64,000 nucleotides of DNA, from the NCBI RefSeq assembly GCF_000215105.1, contig NC_015588.1, positions 2,914,001 through 2,978,000 on the forward strand, written 5' to 3'. The notes beneath the pieces were generated by a model. The model saw only the letters and a list, made by a program, of their open reading frames with translations. It was not told the DNA's origin and searched no databases. This stretch comes from Isoptericola variabilis 225 (GTDB lineage Bacteria > Actinomycetota > Actinomycetes > Actinomycetales > Cellulomonadaceae). The translations under genes and the position numbers were made by a program. Shown here in pieces: positions 16,746 to 24,017 of the stretch. Position 1 is the stretch's first letter; each line of letters opens with the position of its first letter.

Positions 16746-17168
16746 CGGGAGAACGCGCAGGTGCCGGGACCGTGCCGCCCCGGCGACGTGCTCGTCCCAC
16801 GCGCCGACGACGGTGTCGGGGTGCGCGACGACGAGCGCGCTCGCCACGTGCACCGCGTCGCCCGCGCGCAACGGCACGCTGGAGGTTGCGAGCACCTCGG
16901 CCGCCCGGGCGCTCACCTCGGCCGTGAGCTCGACGACGTGCATCGTCGGCCACAGCCGCTCCCACGTCGCCAGGCCCCGCTCGCGCGTCGCGGCGTCGAT
17001 GACGCCGGCCCGCTCACCGGCGGCGAGCACCGCCCGCACCTCGGCGTCCGCGAGGCGCGAGGTCACGACGACGTCGGCCCGGTTCCACAGGGCGCTCGCG
17101 AGCTCCGAGCCCGGCTCGGGGACGCACAGCTTCACGAGCGCGCTCGCGTCGAGGTAGACGAGTGCCAT
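16743..17168 (-). CDS. vapC: PIN-domain toxin, VapC-like
   Basis: A 141-residue PIN-domain ribonuclease. The first catalytic aspartate is in MALVYLDASALVK (D7). The conserved glutamate lies in ADAEVRAVL, and further acidic residues are in AGDAVHVASAL and GAWDEHV. Family members cut specific tRNA or rRNA sites when released from their antitoxin. The antitoxin gene is immediately upstream, 15 bp away, on the same strand. The RNA target cannot be predicted. Confidence 0.9.
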   Translation of the reverse strand: MALVYLDASALVKLCVPEPGSELASALWNRADVVVTSRLADAEVRAVLAAGERAGVIDAATRERGLATWERLWPTMHVVELTAEVSARAAEVLATSSVPLRAGDAVHVASALVVAHPDTVVGAWDEHVAGAARSRHLRVLP

Positions 17169-17183
17169 GGCGGTCGCGCCCGG

Positions 17184-17471
17184 TCAGCGCCGGATGCGGC
17201 GGACGAGGTCCGACATGCGCGACGCCGGCCGCGCGGCGGGCGCCGCCGCGGTGTGCACCGGCGCGGCGGGCACCGAGTGCACGGGCCGCTCGGCCTGCGC
17301 GGGTGTGAGGAGGCCGTCGCGCACCAGGCCCGTGACGAGGTCCGCCGTCGCGACGCCCGACAGCCGGGCGACCGGCACGCCGCGGTCCGTGATGACGACC
17401 TCCTCGCCGGCGCGGGCCTTCTCGATCCACGACTTCAGCTCGGCGCGCAGCGCGCTGACGGAGACCTCCAT
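17184..17471 (-). CDS. vapB: Antitoxin of the Phd/YefM (prevent-host-death) family
   Basis: A 95-residue protein. Its N-terminal 50 residues (MEVSVSALRAELKSWIEKARAGEEVVITDRGVPVARL) are the Phd/YefM fold that binds operator DNA as a dimer. The C-terminal part is Pro/Ala-rich and should become ordered on binding the PIN toxin encoded downstream. As in most such pairs, the antitoxin is first and probably autoregulates. Repeat array D begins 68 bp upstream, so any operator must lie in that gap or inside the repeats. Confidence 0.88.
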   Translation of the reverse strand: MEVSVSALRAELKSWIEKARAGEEVVITDRGVPVARLSGVATADLVTGLVRDGLLTPAQAERPVHSVPAAPVHTAAAPAARPASRMSDLVRRIRR

Positions 17472-17538
17472 GAGCGACGACCGTACCGCCGATCGGCCCC
17501 GCCGACACTCCCGGCGCGTGCCGTCGCGCTCCCCCCGC

Positions 17539-17820
17539 CGAGGTAGCGCTCGGGTCGGCGAGGTAGCGCGTCATCCGCCGAGGTAGCGCTCCGGCCGCCG
17601 AGGTAGCGCGTCATCCGCCGAGGTAGCGCTCCGGCCGCCGAGGTAGCGCGTCATCCGCCGAGGTAGCGCTCCGGCCGCCGAGGTAGCGCGTCATCCGCCG
17701 AGGTAGCGCTCGGGTCGGCGAGGTACGCGGGCATCTCCGACGCGCGTACCGCCGTCGGGGACGACGACGGCGCTACCTCGCCGCGCAACGCGCTACCTCG
17801 CGGAAGAACGCGCTACGTCG
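17539..17820. repeat. GAGGTAGCGC array D, with 40-bp higher-order repeat
   Basis: Ten forward units begin every 20 bp from 17539 to 17719, the last being a variant lacking one G. A centre of about 41 bp follows, then three reverse units at 17770, 17790 and 17810. Between 17570 and 17690 two spacers alternate (TCATCCGC and TCCGGCCGC), giving a perfect 40-bp repeat of about three copies. The centre contains GTACCGCCGTCGGGGAC. The block lies between the antitoxin promoter region and the FUSC stop codon. Confidence 0.95.
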
Positions 17821-17824
17821 CGGG

Positions 17825-18958
17825 TCAGATCTCGGGCAGGGCGTCGCGGGCCTGCGCCGCGGAGGCGCCGGCCGCCTCGAGCGTGTCGACGACCGGCGAG
17901 CGCAGCAGCAGCACGAGCGACTGCACCTGCCACTGCCCCTCGGCGACGGCGCGCGGGTCGGCGTCGGCGGCGACGGCCGCGAGCTCGGCGCGCGCGCCGT
18001 CGGTCCCGGTGCCGGTCGCGAGCGCCGCGGCCAGCGTCCGCACGCCGGACGCGTACCGGTCGAGGAGGTCGGCGAGCGCGTCGAGCTCGGCGGCACCCGT
18101 CCGCACGACGAGCGGCGCGCGGCGCGCGAGCACCCGCACGCTGCGCATCGCCCGGTCGACGAGCACCGCCTGGGCGGCCAGCCGCCGGATCTCGGTGCGG
18201 TGCACCCGGTTGACGCTCACGCGCGCGAGCTCGGCGGCGTGCCGGGCGGTGTCCTGCCAGTCGGCGAGCACCGGCTCGGAGGCGCGGCCGCGCACGAGCG
18301 CGGCGGCGAGCTCGTCGGCGTCGCGCTCGCGCACGCCGCGGGCGAGCGCCTCCAGCGTGTCGGCGAGCTCGCCGGTCGCCTCGCCGGCGAGCGCCCGGAG
18401 CCGACGGCGCGGGTCGCCCGGCGTGAGGAGCGCGACGGCGAGCGCGACACCGCCGCCCGCGAGCGCGTCGGTCCACCGGCCGAGCGCGCCGCCGGTCGCG
18501 ACGCTCGCCGCCGGCAGCCCGACGACGACGATCGCCTGCACGCCGGCCTGCGTCGTCAGGAGCGCCCCGCGGTCGAGGAAGCGCGCCACGAGCGCGGAGA
18601 CGAGGAGGACCAGGGTCAGCTGCCACCAGCCGGAGCCGATGAGGTGGACGACGAGGTCGCCCATCGCCACGCCGACGGCCACGCCCACGGCGACCTCGGC
18701 GACCCGGCGCAGCTCGCGGTCGAAGCTGAAGCCGAGGCAGACCCATGCGGCGACGGCCGCGAAGAACGGCTGGGCGTGCCCGAGCACGTGGTGCGCGAAC
18801 CCGTAGGCCGCGCCGGCGGCGAGCGACGCCTGCACGACGGGCCAGAACCCGGTGCGCACCCGGGCCCAGCCCTGGCGCACGCGGATGCGGCGCCCCAGCG
18901 AGCGCAGCGCCGTGCGCGCCGCCTCGCCCGCCGGCCCGAGGGCCGGCCCGGCGGTCAC
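17825..18958 (-). CDS. FUSC family transporter-like membrane protein
   Basis: A 377-residue protein with about six hydrophobic helices in its first 180 residues and a soluble helical C-terminal half. The membrane core (FFAAVAAWVCLGFSFDRELRRVAEVAVGVAVGV) matches the FUSC/AaeB-type domain linked to efflux of aromatic acids and toxic compounds. The GTG start overlaps the ygfZ stop by 4 bp, so it is translated with that gene. The 3' end lies 4 bp from repeat array D. Confidence 0.82.
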   Translation of the reverse strand: MTAGPALGPAGEAARTALRSLGRRIRVRQGWARVRTGFWPVVQASLAAGAAYGFAHHVLGHAQPFFAAVAAWVCLGFSFDRELRRVAEVAVGVAVGVAMGDLVVHLIGSGWWQLTLVLLVSALVARFLDRGALLTTQAGVQAIVVVGLPAASVATGGALGRWTDALAGGGVALAVALLTPGDPRRRLRALAGEATGELADTLEALARGVRERDADELAAALVRGRASEPVLADWQDTARHAAELARVSVNRVHRTEIRRLAAQAVLVDRAMRSVRVLARRAPLVVRTGAAELDALADLLDRYASGVRTLAAALATGTGTDGARAELAAVAADADPRAVAEGQWQVQSLVLLLRSPVVDTLEAAGASAAQARDALPEI

Positions 18959-20127
18959 AGCAGGCTCTGCGGGACGTCCCCGCCGCGCGGCGTCAGCCCG
19001 CGCATCACCTCGCGGCGCACCTCGGGGCGGTCGGCCGACACGCCGTCACCGGGCACCACGACCTCCTGGGCGGCGGCGACCGTGAGCGGCTGCGCGCCTT
19101 CGCCCGTGCCCACCGTGCCGGTCACGGTCAGCTCCGCGTCCTCGGGGACCGAGCGCTTGAGCACGGCGAGCGCGATCGGCCCGAGCTCGTGGTGCTGCGC
19201 GACCGACGTCATCGTCCCGACCACGCGCCCGTCCGGGCCGTCCGTGCGGACGTCCGCACCGGCGTCGGGAACGAGGTGCTGCGACCCGTCGAGGTGCAGC
19301 ATGGCGAGCCGGCGCGGGGGCCGGCCGAGGTTGTGCACGCGCGCGACCGTCTCCTGGCCGCGGTAGCAGCCCTTGTGCAAGTGGACGGCGGTGCGCAGCC
19401 AGTCGAGCTCGTGCGGGATCGAGCGGTGGTCGACGTCGAGCGCGAGCCGGGGACGCCACGCCTCGACGCGCAGCGCCTCGGTCGCCCAGGTGCCGGCGAG
19501 CCGCCAGCCGGCGGCCTCCCGCTCCGCGACGGCCGCGGCGAGCGTCGCGCGCGGCACGAGCACGAGGCGCCAGGGCCGGTCGGCGCCGGGGTGCTCCTCG
19601 GGCGCGGGCCCGTACCGGGTGCCGCCCGGCGCGACGCGCGGCCAGCTGTCCCACCACGTCACGGGCTCGCCCTCGGCGCCCTCGGCCGCGACCGGCTCGC
19701 CGATCGCGGCGTAGTCGCCGGTCACGTCGGCGATCTCGACGCGCATCATGAACTTCATCCGCTCGAGCCAGGCGGCGAGCGGGGCGGCGTGGTCGCGCTC
19801 GGTGACGAGCCAGGTCGCCTCGCCGTCGTCGACGACGCCGGCGACGTGCTCGACGTGGCCCTGCGGCGAGAGCACGAGCAGCTCGGTCGACGTGCGCGGC
19901 GACAGCGCCTGCACGTCCTGGGAGGTGATCGAGTGGAGCCACGAGAGCCGGTCCGGGCCGGCGACCCGCACGATCCCGAGGTGCGACTGGTCGACGACGG
20001 CGCCGCCGCGCGCCAGGGCGCGCTGCTCGGCGACGGGGTCGCCGTAGTGCCAGGCGACGCCCGCGTCGGGACCCGAGGCGGCGACCGCCCCGTGCCGGGA
20101 CAGCAGCGGGCTCGTGTACTCGCTCAT
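18955..20127 (-). CDS. ygfZ: Folate-binding Fe-S maintenance protein YgfZ
   Basis: A 390-residue protein of the aminomethyltransferase (GcvT) fold used in repair or assembly of certain iron-sulfur proteins with tetrahydrofolate. The diagnostic KGCYRGQETVARVHNLG signature is intact near residue 255, including its cysteine. The N-terminal half has the typical DRLSWLHSITSQDV region. It starts with ATG 10 bp after the nitrobindin gene stop and overlaps FUSC. All five genes from 20805 down to 17825 are packed on one strand, consistent with one operon. Confidence 0.9.
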   Translation of the reverse strand: MSEYTSPLLSRHGAVAASGPDAGVAWHYGDPVAEQRALARGGAVVDQSHLGIVRVAGPDRLSWLHSITSQDVQALSPRTSTELLVLSPQGHVEHVAGVVDDGEATWLVTERDHAAPLAAWLERMKFMMRVEIADVTGDYAAIGEPVAAEGAEGEPVTWWDSWPRVAPGGTRYGPAPEEHPGADRPWRLVLVPRATLAAAVAEREAAGWRLAGTWATEALRVEAWRPRLALDVDHRSIPHELDWLRTAVHLHKGCYRGQETVARVHNLGRPPRRLAMLHLDGSQHLVPDAGADVRTDGPDGRVVGTMTSVAQHHELGPIALAVLKRSVPEDAELTVTGTVGTGEGAQPLTVAAAQEVVVPGDGVSADRPEVRREVMRGLTPRGGDVPQSLL

Positions 20128-20137
20128 CGGGCTCCTC

Positions 20138-20692
20138 TCAGAGGCGGTCGAGCTGCGCCGAGGCGTACGAGCCGAGCGGGTGGCCGAACGCGGCCAGCTC
20201 CTCGACCCACATGAGCCGGCCCTCGACCAGCCCGTAGAGACGCTTCGCCGCGGTGACCTCGGCCGCGGTGGCGGTGCGCGCGACGAAGTCCGTCGCGAGG
20301 TCGATGCGGCCCTTGCCGACGACGCCCAGGAAGAGCGACATCCGCCCGGATGCGTCGGTGAGCAGCACCTCGATCGCGTGCTGGTCGTCCGTCAGGCCGT
20401 CGGGCCGGTCGCTCGACATGCGCCAGTACCCGGTCTCGGTCGACCACACGGTGTCCGGCTCGTCGGACGCGTCGGCGTCGGCCTCGCCGTCGGCCGCCGC
20501 GGACGAGCGGACGCGCAGCGTCGACTCGAAGCGCAGGTAGGGACCGCCGTCGTGGTCGAAGACGACGTCCTGGACGAACGGCGTCGTGGTGATGCCGGGG
20601 TACTCGATCATGCCCTCGCCCCGCCAGCTGCCGACGAGCCAGGCGAGCGGGTACACCTCGGGCGCGAGGCCCTCGGGGAAGGCGAAGGGCAT
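20138..20692 (-). CDS. Nitrobindin-like heme-binding beta-barrel protein
   Basis: A 184-residue protein of the FABP-like DUF1794 family. It has the signature GSWRGEG near residue 22 and downstream beta-strand segments ending in ERDL-like residues. Characterised members bind heme and interconvert reactive nitrogen species. An acidic insert near residues 65-78 (DGEADADASDEPD) is not typical. Its ATG shares a base with the stop of the upstream 37-codon gene (TGATG), so the two are translationally coupled. Confidence 0.85.
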   Translation of the reverse strand: MPFAFPEGLAPEVYPLAWLVGSWRGEGMIEYPGITTTPFVQDVVFDHDGGPYLRFESTLRVRSSAAADGEADADASDEPDTVWSTETGYWRMSSDRPDGLTDDQHAIEVLLTDASGRMSLFLGVVGKGRIDLATDFVARTATAAEVTAAKRLYGLVEGRLMWVEELAAFGHPLGSYASAQLDRL

Positions 20693-20805
20693 CAGCGCTG
20701 ACCCTGGAAGAGCTTGTAGACGACGTAGCCGGCGAACCAGACGATCGTCACCGACGCGGCGACGAGCAGACCGATGAAGACGGCCTCGAGAGCGTGGTAG
20801 TCCAT
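20692..20805 (-). CDS. 37-residue single-pass membrane protein
   Basis: This short gene begins MDYHALEAVF, has one hydrophobic segment of about 22 residues (FIGLLVAASVTIVWFAGYVV) and ends YKLFQGQR. I know of no function. Support for it being real: a TAGGAT box exactly six bases before the ATG, a one-base stop/start overlap (TGATG) with the nitrobindin gene, and clear third-position GC bias. It would be first in the operon running to FUSC. It may be a subunit or regulator of a membrane complex, but this is a guess. Confidence 0.75.
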   Translation of the reverse strand: MDYHALEAVFIGLLVAASVTIVWFAGYVVYKLFQGQR

Positions 20806-20811
20806 GGGCCG

Positions 20812-20817
20812 ATCCTA
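20812..20817 (-). promoter_or_regulatory. -10 box of a leaderless promoter
   Basis: TAGGAT on the minus strand is followed by six bases and then the ATG at 20805. It is back to back with the divergent TAGGGT box at 20834. Confidence 0.65.
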
Positions 20818-20833
20818 GCCGCCGGGCCTGGCG

Positions 20834-20839
20834 TAGGGT
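20834..20839 (+). promoter_or_regulatory. -10 box of a leaderless promoter
   Basis: TAGGGT is followed by six bases and then the ATG at 20846. The whole divergent intergenic region is only 40 bp, so the two promoters overlap in their -35 regions. Confidence 0.65.
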
Positions 20840-20845
20840 CGCGCC

Positions 20846-21217
20846 ATGACCGACGTCGTCCGCCCGCTCGTGATCAAGACCACGTCCGGCACCGACCGGC
20901 CCGAGGCCGCGAACCAGGCGCTCACCGTCGCGGCGGCCGCCGTCGCCGCGGGCGCCGAGGTGAGCCTGTGGCTCACGGGCGAGGCCGCCTGGTTCGCGCT
21001 CCCGGGCCGGGCCGACGAGCTGGCGCTCGAGCACGCGGCCCCCGCGTCCGAGCTGCTCGAGGCGGTCCTCGCCGCAGGGACCGTGACGCTGTGCACGCAG
21101 TGCGCCGCGCGGCGCGGGATCACGGCCGACGACGTGCTGCCGGGCGTGCGCATCGCCGGCGCCGCGCTGTTCGCCGAGGAGGTCCTGCGGCCCGGGGCCC
21201 AGGCGCTCGTCTACTGA
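20846..21217 (+). CDS. DsrE family sulfur-relay-like protein
   Basis: A 123-residue DsrE/F-like protein. It begins with the fold's first strand (RPLVIKTTSGTDRPEAANQALTVAAAA) and has VTLCTQCAARRGI near residue 85, with two cysteines spaced as C-x-x-C. Related proteins carry persulfide sulfur between partners, but many actinobacterial members are uncharacterised. It is divergent from the small membrane protein gene and convergent with the DUF4395 gene. Confidence 0.78.
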   Translation: MTDVVRPLVIKTTSGTDRPEAANQALTVAAAAVAAGAEVSLWLTGEAAWFALPGRADELALEHAAPASELLEAVLAAGTVTLCTQCAARRGITADDVLPGVRIAGAALFAEEVLRPGAQALVY

Positions 21218-21227
21218 TCCCTCGGGT

Positions 21228-21680
21228 TCAGGCGGAGCGCGCCCGGCGCAGCAGCAGGTACATCTCGCAGCCGAGGCACAGCCCGAGCGTCGCGTTGAGC
21301 GCGGCCGCGACGAACGCGATCGCCGCCGCCCACGGCACCGCGGCCAGCACCCCGGCGAGCCCGAGGACGACGCCGACGCCGGTCACGACAAGACCCACGC
21401 CCTGCGCGAACCGCGGCGGTCGCGGGTCCTCGAGGTCGCGCGGCGGGCCGACCCGCGGCCGCACGAGCGTGCGGAAGATCCAGCCCTGCCAGGTGCGGTG
21501 GGCGCCGCCGACGGCGCCGACCAGGAAGCTCGCCGCGACGACCGCGAGCAGCACGAGCGCCGGGGTGCTCGCGCCGAGCAGCACGACGACCGCGAGGAGC
21601 ACGGCGGTCACGCCCGCGGCGAAGCGCGGGCCGCGCGGGTCGATGCCGGCGGGTCCGGGGGTGGGCATGGTCGGGGTCAT
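21228..21680 (-). CDS. DUF4395 family membrane protein
   Basis: A 150-residue protein with four hydrophobic helices in two pairs, linked by a loop with HRTWQGWIFRTLVRPR. LGLCLGCEMYLLL near residue 135 gives the family's C-x-x-C in a membrane helix. DUF4395 genes often accompany thioredoxin-like genes, as here, where its ATG overlaps the upstream thioredoxin stop. A thiol-disulfide or sulfur-transfer role in the membrane is inferred from this pairing. Confidence 0.82.
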   Translation of the reverse strand: MTPTMPTPGPAGIDPRGPRFAAGVTAVLLAVVVLLGASTPALVLLAVVAASFLVGAVGGAHRTWQGWIFRTLVRPRVGPPRDLEDPRPPRFAQGVGLVVTGVGVVLGLAGVLAAVPWAAAIAFVAAALNATLGLCLGCEMYLLLRRARSA

Positions 21681-22129
21681 GCGGTCCTGCCTCGGTTCGG
21701 GCCGTCGGGATCGGTCAGCGCCGCGGCGAGCGCCGCGCGCGCCTGGGCGGGGGTCATGGCGCCGCTGCTGCGCGCCACCTCGGTGCCCGCGCCGTCGAGC
21801 ACGACGACGGTCGGGGTGCGCAGCACGCGCGCCGCGCGCACCAGCTCGGGGTGCTGCTCGACGTCGAGCTCGGCGTGCACGACGCCGGGCTCGCCGTCCG
21901 CGAGGGACGACAGCACGCGGGCCGTCGCCCGGCAGGGGCTGCACACGGCGGCCGAGAGCTGCACGAACGTCGCGCGGCCGCCGGGCTCCAGGCCCGTGCG
22001 GCGGCACCATCCGAGCCAGTCGACGCCGTCGCGCGGGGCGCGGAGGGCGCCCTGGCGCGAGCGCCAGAGCAGACCGAGCACGACGGTCACGAGCACGAGT
22101 CCCGCTAGTGTGACGCTCTGCATCCCCAT
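21677..22129 (-). CDS. Membrane-anchored thioredoxin-family protein
   Basis: A 150-residue protein with an N-terminal membrane helix (residues about 4-20) followed by a thioredoxin domain. The active site is AAVCSPCRATA, a CSPC motif, in place of the canonical CGPC. LRTPTVVVLDGAGTEVAR holds the cis-proline loop. The start at 22129 is chosen because GGGAGG lies about 6 nt upstream; GTG at 22135 and ATG at 22123 are alternatives. It forms an operon with DUF4395 and diverges from yceI. Confidence 0.82.
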   Translation of the reverse strand: MGMQSVTLAGLVLVTVVLGLLWRSRQGALRAPRDGVDWLGWCRRTGLEPGGRATFVQLSAAVCSPCRATARVLSSLADGEPGVVHAELDVEQHPELVRAARVLRTPTVVVLDGAGTEVARSSGAMTPAQARAALAAALTDPDGPNRGRTA

Positions 22130-22148
22130 GTACACCCTCCCCTCGATG

Positions 22149-22162
22149 CTTTAATTTTGAAG
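22149..22162. promoter_or_regulatory. AT-rich imperfect palindrome, candidate operator
   Basis: CTTTAATTTTGAAG reads CTT-AA...TT-AAG on both strands with one mismatch. It is a rare AT-rich patch in the 164-bp gap between the divergent thioredoxin and yceI genes. MarR-type thiol or quinone sensors commonly bind TTCAA-like palindromes, but the regulator here is unknown. Confidence 0.4.
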
Positions 22163-22293
22163 TTGTCCCCGGGCGACATCTTCCCCCGTGGACGAGTCGG
22201 GCGCCCCCGATGACCGGATCCCGGGACTCGCAGCCCCTCCTGCGGACCCCCGCACGTCGGGCCACGTACGACGCCGCACACTGTGAGGACACG

Positions 22294-22959
22294 ATGACCG
22301 ACGCGCCGCCGCCCACGCGCACCTGGAACGACCTCGTCATCCCCGCCGCCGGGACCTACCAGCTCGACGAGGCGCACAAGCGGCTCGGCTTCCTCGCCAT
22401 GCACATGATGGTGAGCCCGGTGCGCGGAGAGTTCGGCAGCGGGTCGGCCACGATCCACGTCGCCGAAGACCCGCTCGAGTCGTCGGTCACCGCGACGATC
22501 GACGCGGCGTCGATCAACACGCTCAACGAGGACCGCGACACGCACCTCAAGAGCCCCGACTTCCTGGACGTCGAGAACCACCCGACGCTCGAGTTCCGCA
22601 GCACGGGCATCGAGTGGCGCACCACGCCCGACCCGATCTTCAGCTGGGCCGCGCTCAAGGGCCGCACGCCGGGGCGCAGCACCACGCTCAAGCCGGCGGT
22701 CACGCGCACGAGCGCCAAGTTCGTGCTCCACGGCGAGCTGACGATCCGCGGCATCACCCACCCGATCGCGCTCGACGCCGAGTTCGGCGGCGCGGGCCGC
22801 GACCCGTACGGCCGCGACATCTTCGGCTTCAGCGCGACGGCCGACTTCGAGCGCGAGAAGTACGGGCTCGTGTGGAACGTCGCGCTCGAGGCCGGCGGCG
22901 TCCTCGTGGCCAAGACCGTGCGCATCGAGCTCGCGGGCGAGGCGATCCGCCAGGACTGA
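22294..22959 (+). CDS. YceI family protein
   Basis: A 221-residue lipocalin-like protein of the YceI family, which binds polyisoprenoid or other amphipathic ligands in an extended beta-barrel. It has the N-terminal GTYQLDEAHKRLGFLAMHMMVSPVRGEF segment, TIDAASINTLNEDRDTHLKSPDFLDVENHPTLEF and HGELTIRGITHPI. No signal peptide is visible, so it is probably cytoplasmic. The ATG at 22294 has GAGGA six bases upstream; the longer frame to 22210 lacks homology. It is divergent from the thioredoxin/DUF4395 pair and may share its operator. Confidence 0.9.
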   Translation: MTDAPPPTRTWNDLVIPAAGTYQLDEAHKRLGFLAMHMMVSPVRGEFGSGSATIHVAEDPLESSVTATIDAASINTLNEDRDTHLKSPDFLDVENHPTLEFRSTGIEWRTTPDPIFSWAALKGRTPGRSTTLKPAVTRTSAKFVLHGELTIRGITHPIALDAEFGGAGRDPYGRDIFGFSATADFEREKYGLVWNVALEAGGVLVAKTVRIELAGEAIRQD

Positions 22960-22990
22960 GCGCTCCGCCGCGCCGGCGGAACGGCGCGTG

Positions 22991-23728
22991 CTAGCCGACG
23001 ACGACGCGGCCGACGGCGAAGATCAGCACGCCGCCGACGGCGACGGGCAGGGCGGCGGCCGACAGACCGGCACGGCGGCGCGCGAGCGCGGGCTGGCGCT
23101 CGAACAGCAGGCGCAGGGCGGCGACGACCAGGCCGCTGACGAGGCCGGCCAGCAGGCCGGTGAGCGGGTCGATCTCGGGCACGACGGCACCCGCGCCCGC
23201 ACCCGCCGCACCCGCGAGCCCGACGCCGGCGAGCGACCCGAGCCACCCGCCCGCGAACCGCAGGGCCGACACGCCCGACGCGAGCGCGAGGCCGACGGCG
23301 CTCGTCACGACGAGCGCCTCGCCGGCCTCCGAGCGGCCTGCGGCGACCCAGCCCGCGCACGCCACGGCGGCGACGACGCCCGTGACGGTGCCGCTCACCG
23401 ACTCGACGAGGCGCAGGCGCCCTCCCCCGCGCAGCATCTCGGCCACGAACGCGAGCACGAGGCCCATCGCGACGACGAGCGGCAGGTGGCGCAGCACCGG
23501 TTCGCCCTCGGTGGCCCACGCCACCCCGACGGCCCCGAGCCCGGTCAGCGCGAGGACGAGCGCCGGCCCCCCCTTGGAGGGCAGCCGCAGGAGGGGCGAC
23601 CAGCCGACGGCGAGGAGCAGCACGAGCAGCGCGGACGCCGCGGCGAGCTCGAGGGTGCCCAGGATGGCCGTCACGGCGACGACGGCGGACAGGACGGCGG
23701 TCGTCACGGCGCGCGAGGTCAGGGTCAC
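22991..23728 (-). CDS. Polytopic membrane protein of unknown function
   Basis: A 245-residue protein with about eight hydrophobic helices and very short loops, rich in Ala, Val, Leu and Gly. I recognise no transporter signature. A cytoplasmic loop with ERQPALARRRAG lies near the C-terminus. The GTG start at 23728 has GGGAG eight bases upstream. It converges on yceI and diverges from glnR across 289 bp. Co-regulation with glnR is possible but unproven. Confidence 0.65.
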   Translation of the reverse strand: MTLTSRAVTTAVLSAVVAVTAILGTLELAAASALLVLLLAVGWSPLLRLPSKGGPALVLALTGLGAVGVAWATEGEPVLRHLPLVVAMGLVLAFVAEMLRGGGRLRLVESVSGTVTGVVAAVACAGWVAAGRSEAGEALVVTSAVGLALASGVSALRFAGGWLGSLAGVGLAGAAGAGAGAVVPEIDPLTGLLAGLVSGLVVAALRLLFERQPALARRRAGLSAAALPVAVGGVLIFAVGRVVVG

Positions 23729-23832
23729 GACGACGAGTCTCCCAGACGGGTGCCGCGAGCCATGACCCGGCGGGGTCGTCCTCGTCACGCGAGCGTGACG
23801 AACCGGGCACCTCGCCGCCCCGCACGTGTCCA

Positions 23833-23850
23833 GGTAAAGAGCCGTTAACC
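23833..23850. promoter_or_regulatory. GTAA-N-TTAAC palindrome upstream of glnR
   Basis: GGTAAAGAGCCGTTAACC is an imperfect inverted repeat (GGTAA/TTAACC) in the gap between the divergent membrane-protein and glnR genes. It partly resembles the actinobacterial GlnR box (gTnAc-n6-GaAAc) but lacks the second half-site consensus. Confidence 0.35.
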
Positions 23851-24017
23851 TCCGCGCAACACGTGACAGGGCAGACTGCCCGCATTCACAGAGGCGTGTC
23901 GGGAGGTGTGAGCCGCGAGGCGGGCACGGTACCTTGGCGATCAGCGTCCGCGGACGGTGCGCTCCGGGGCCGGCCCCGGAGCGACCGCGCGGACCGGCGC
24001 GCCGGGAGGAGGTGCCA

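Noticed and set aside
6981..17820. The arrays as CRISPR loci
   Set aside because: The repeat is only 11 bp and spacers are 9-10 bp. Orientation flips within a block, and no cas gene is in the window.
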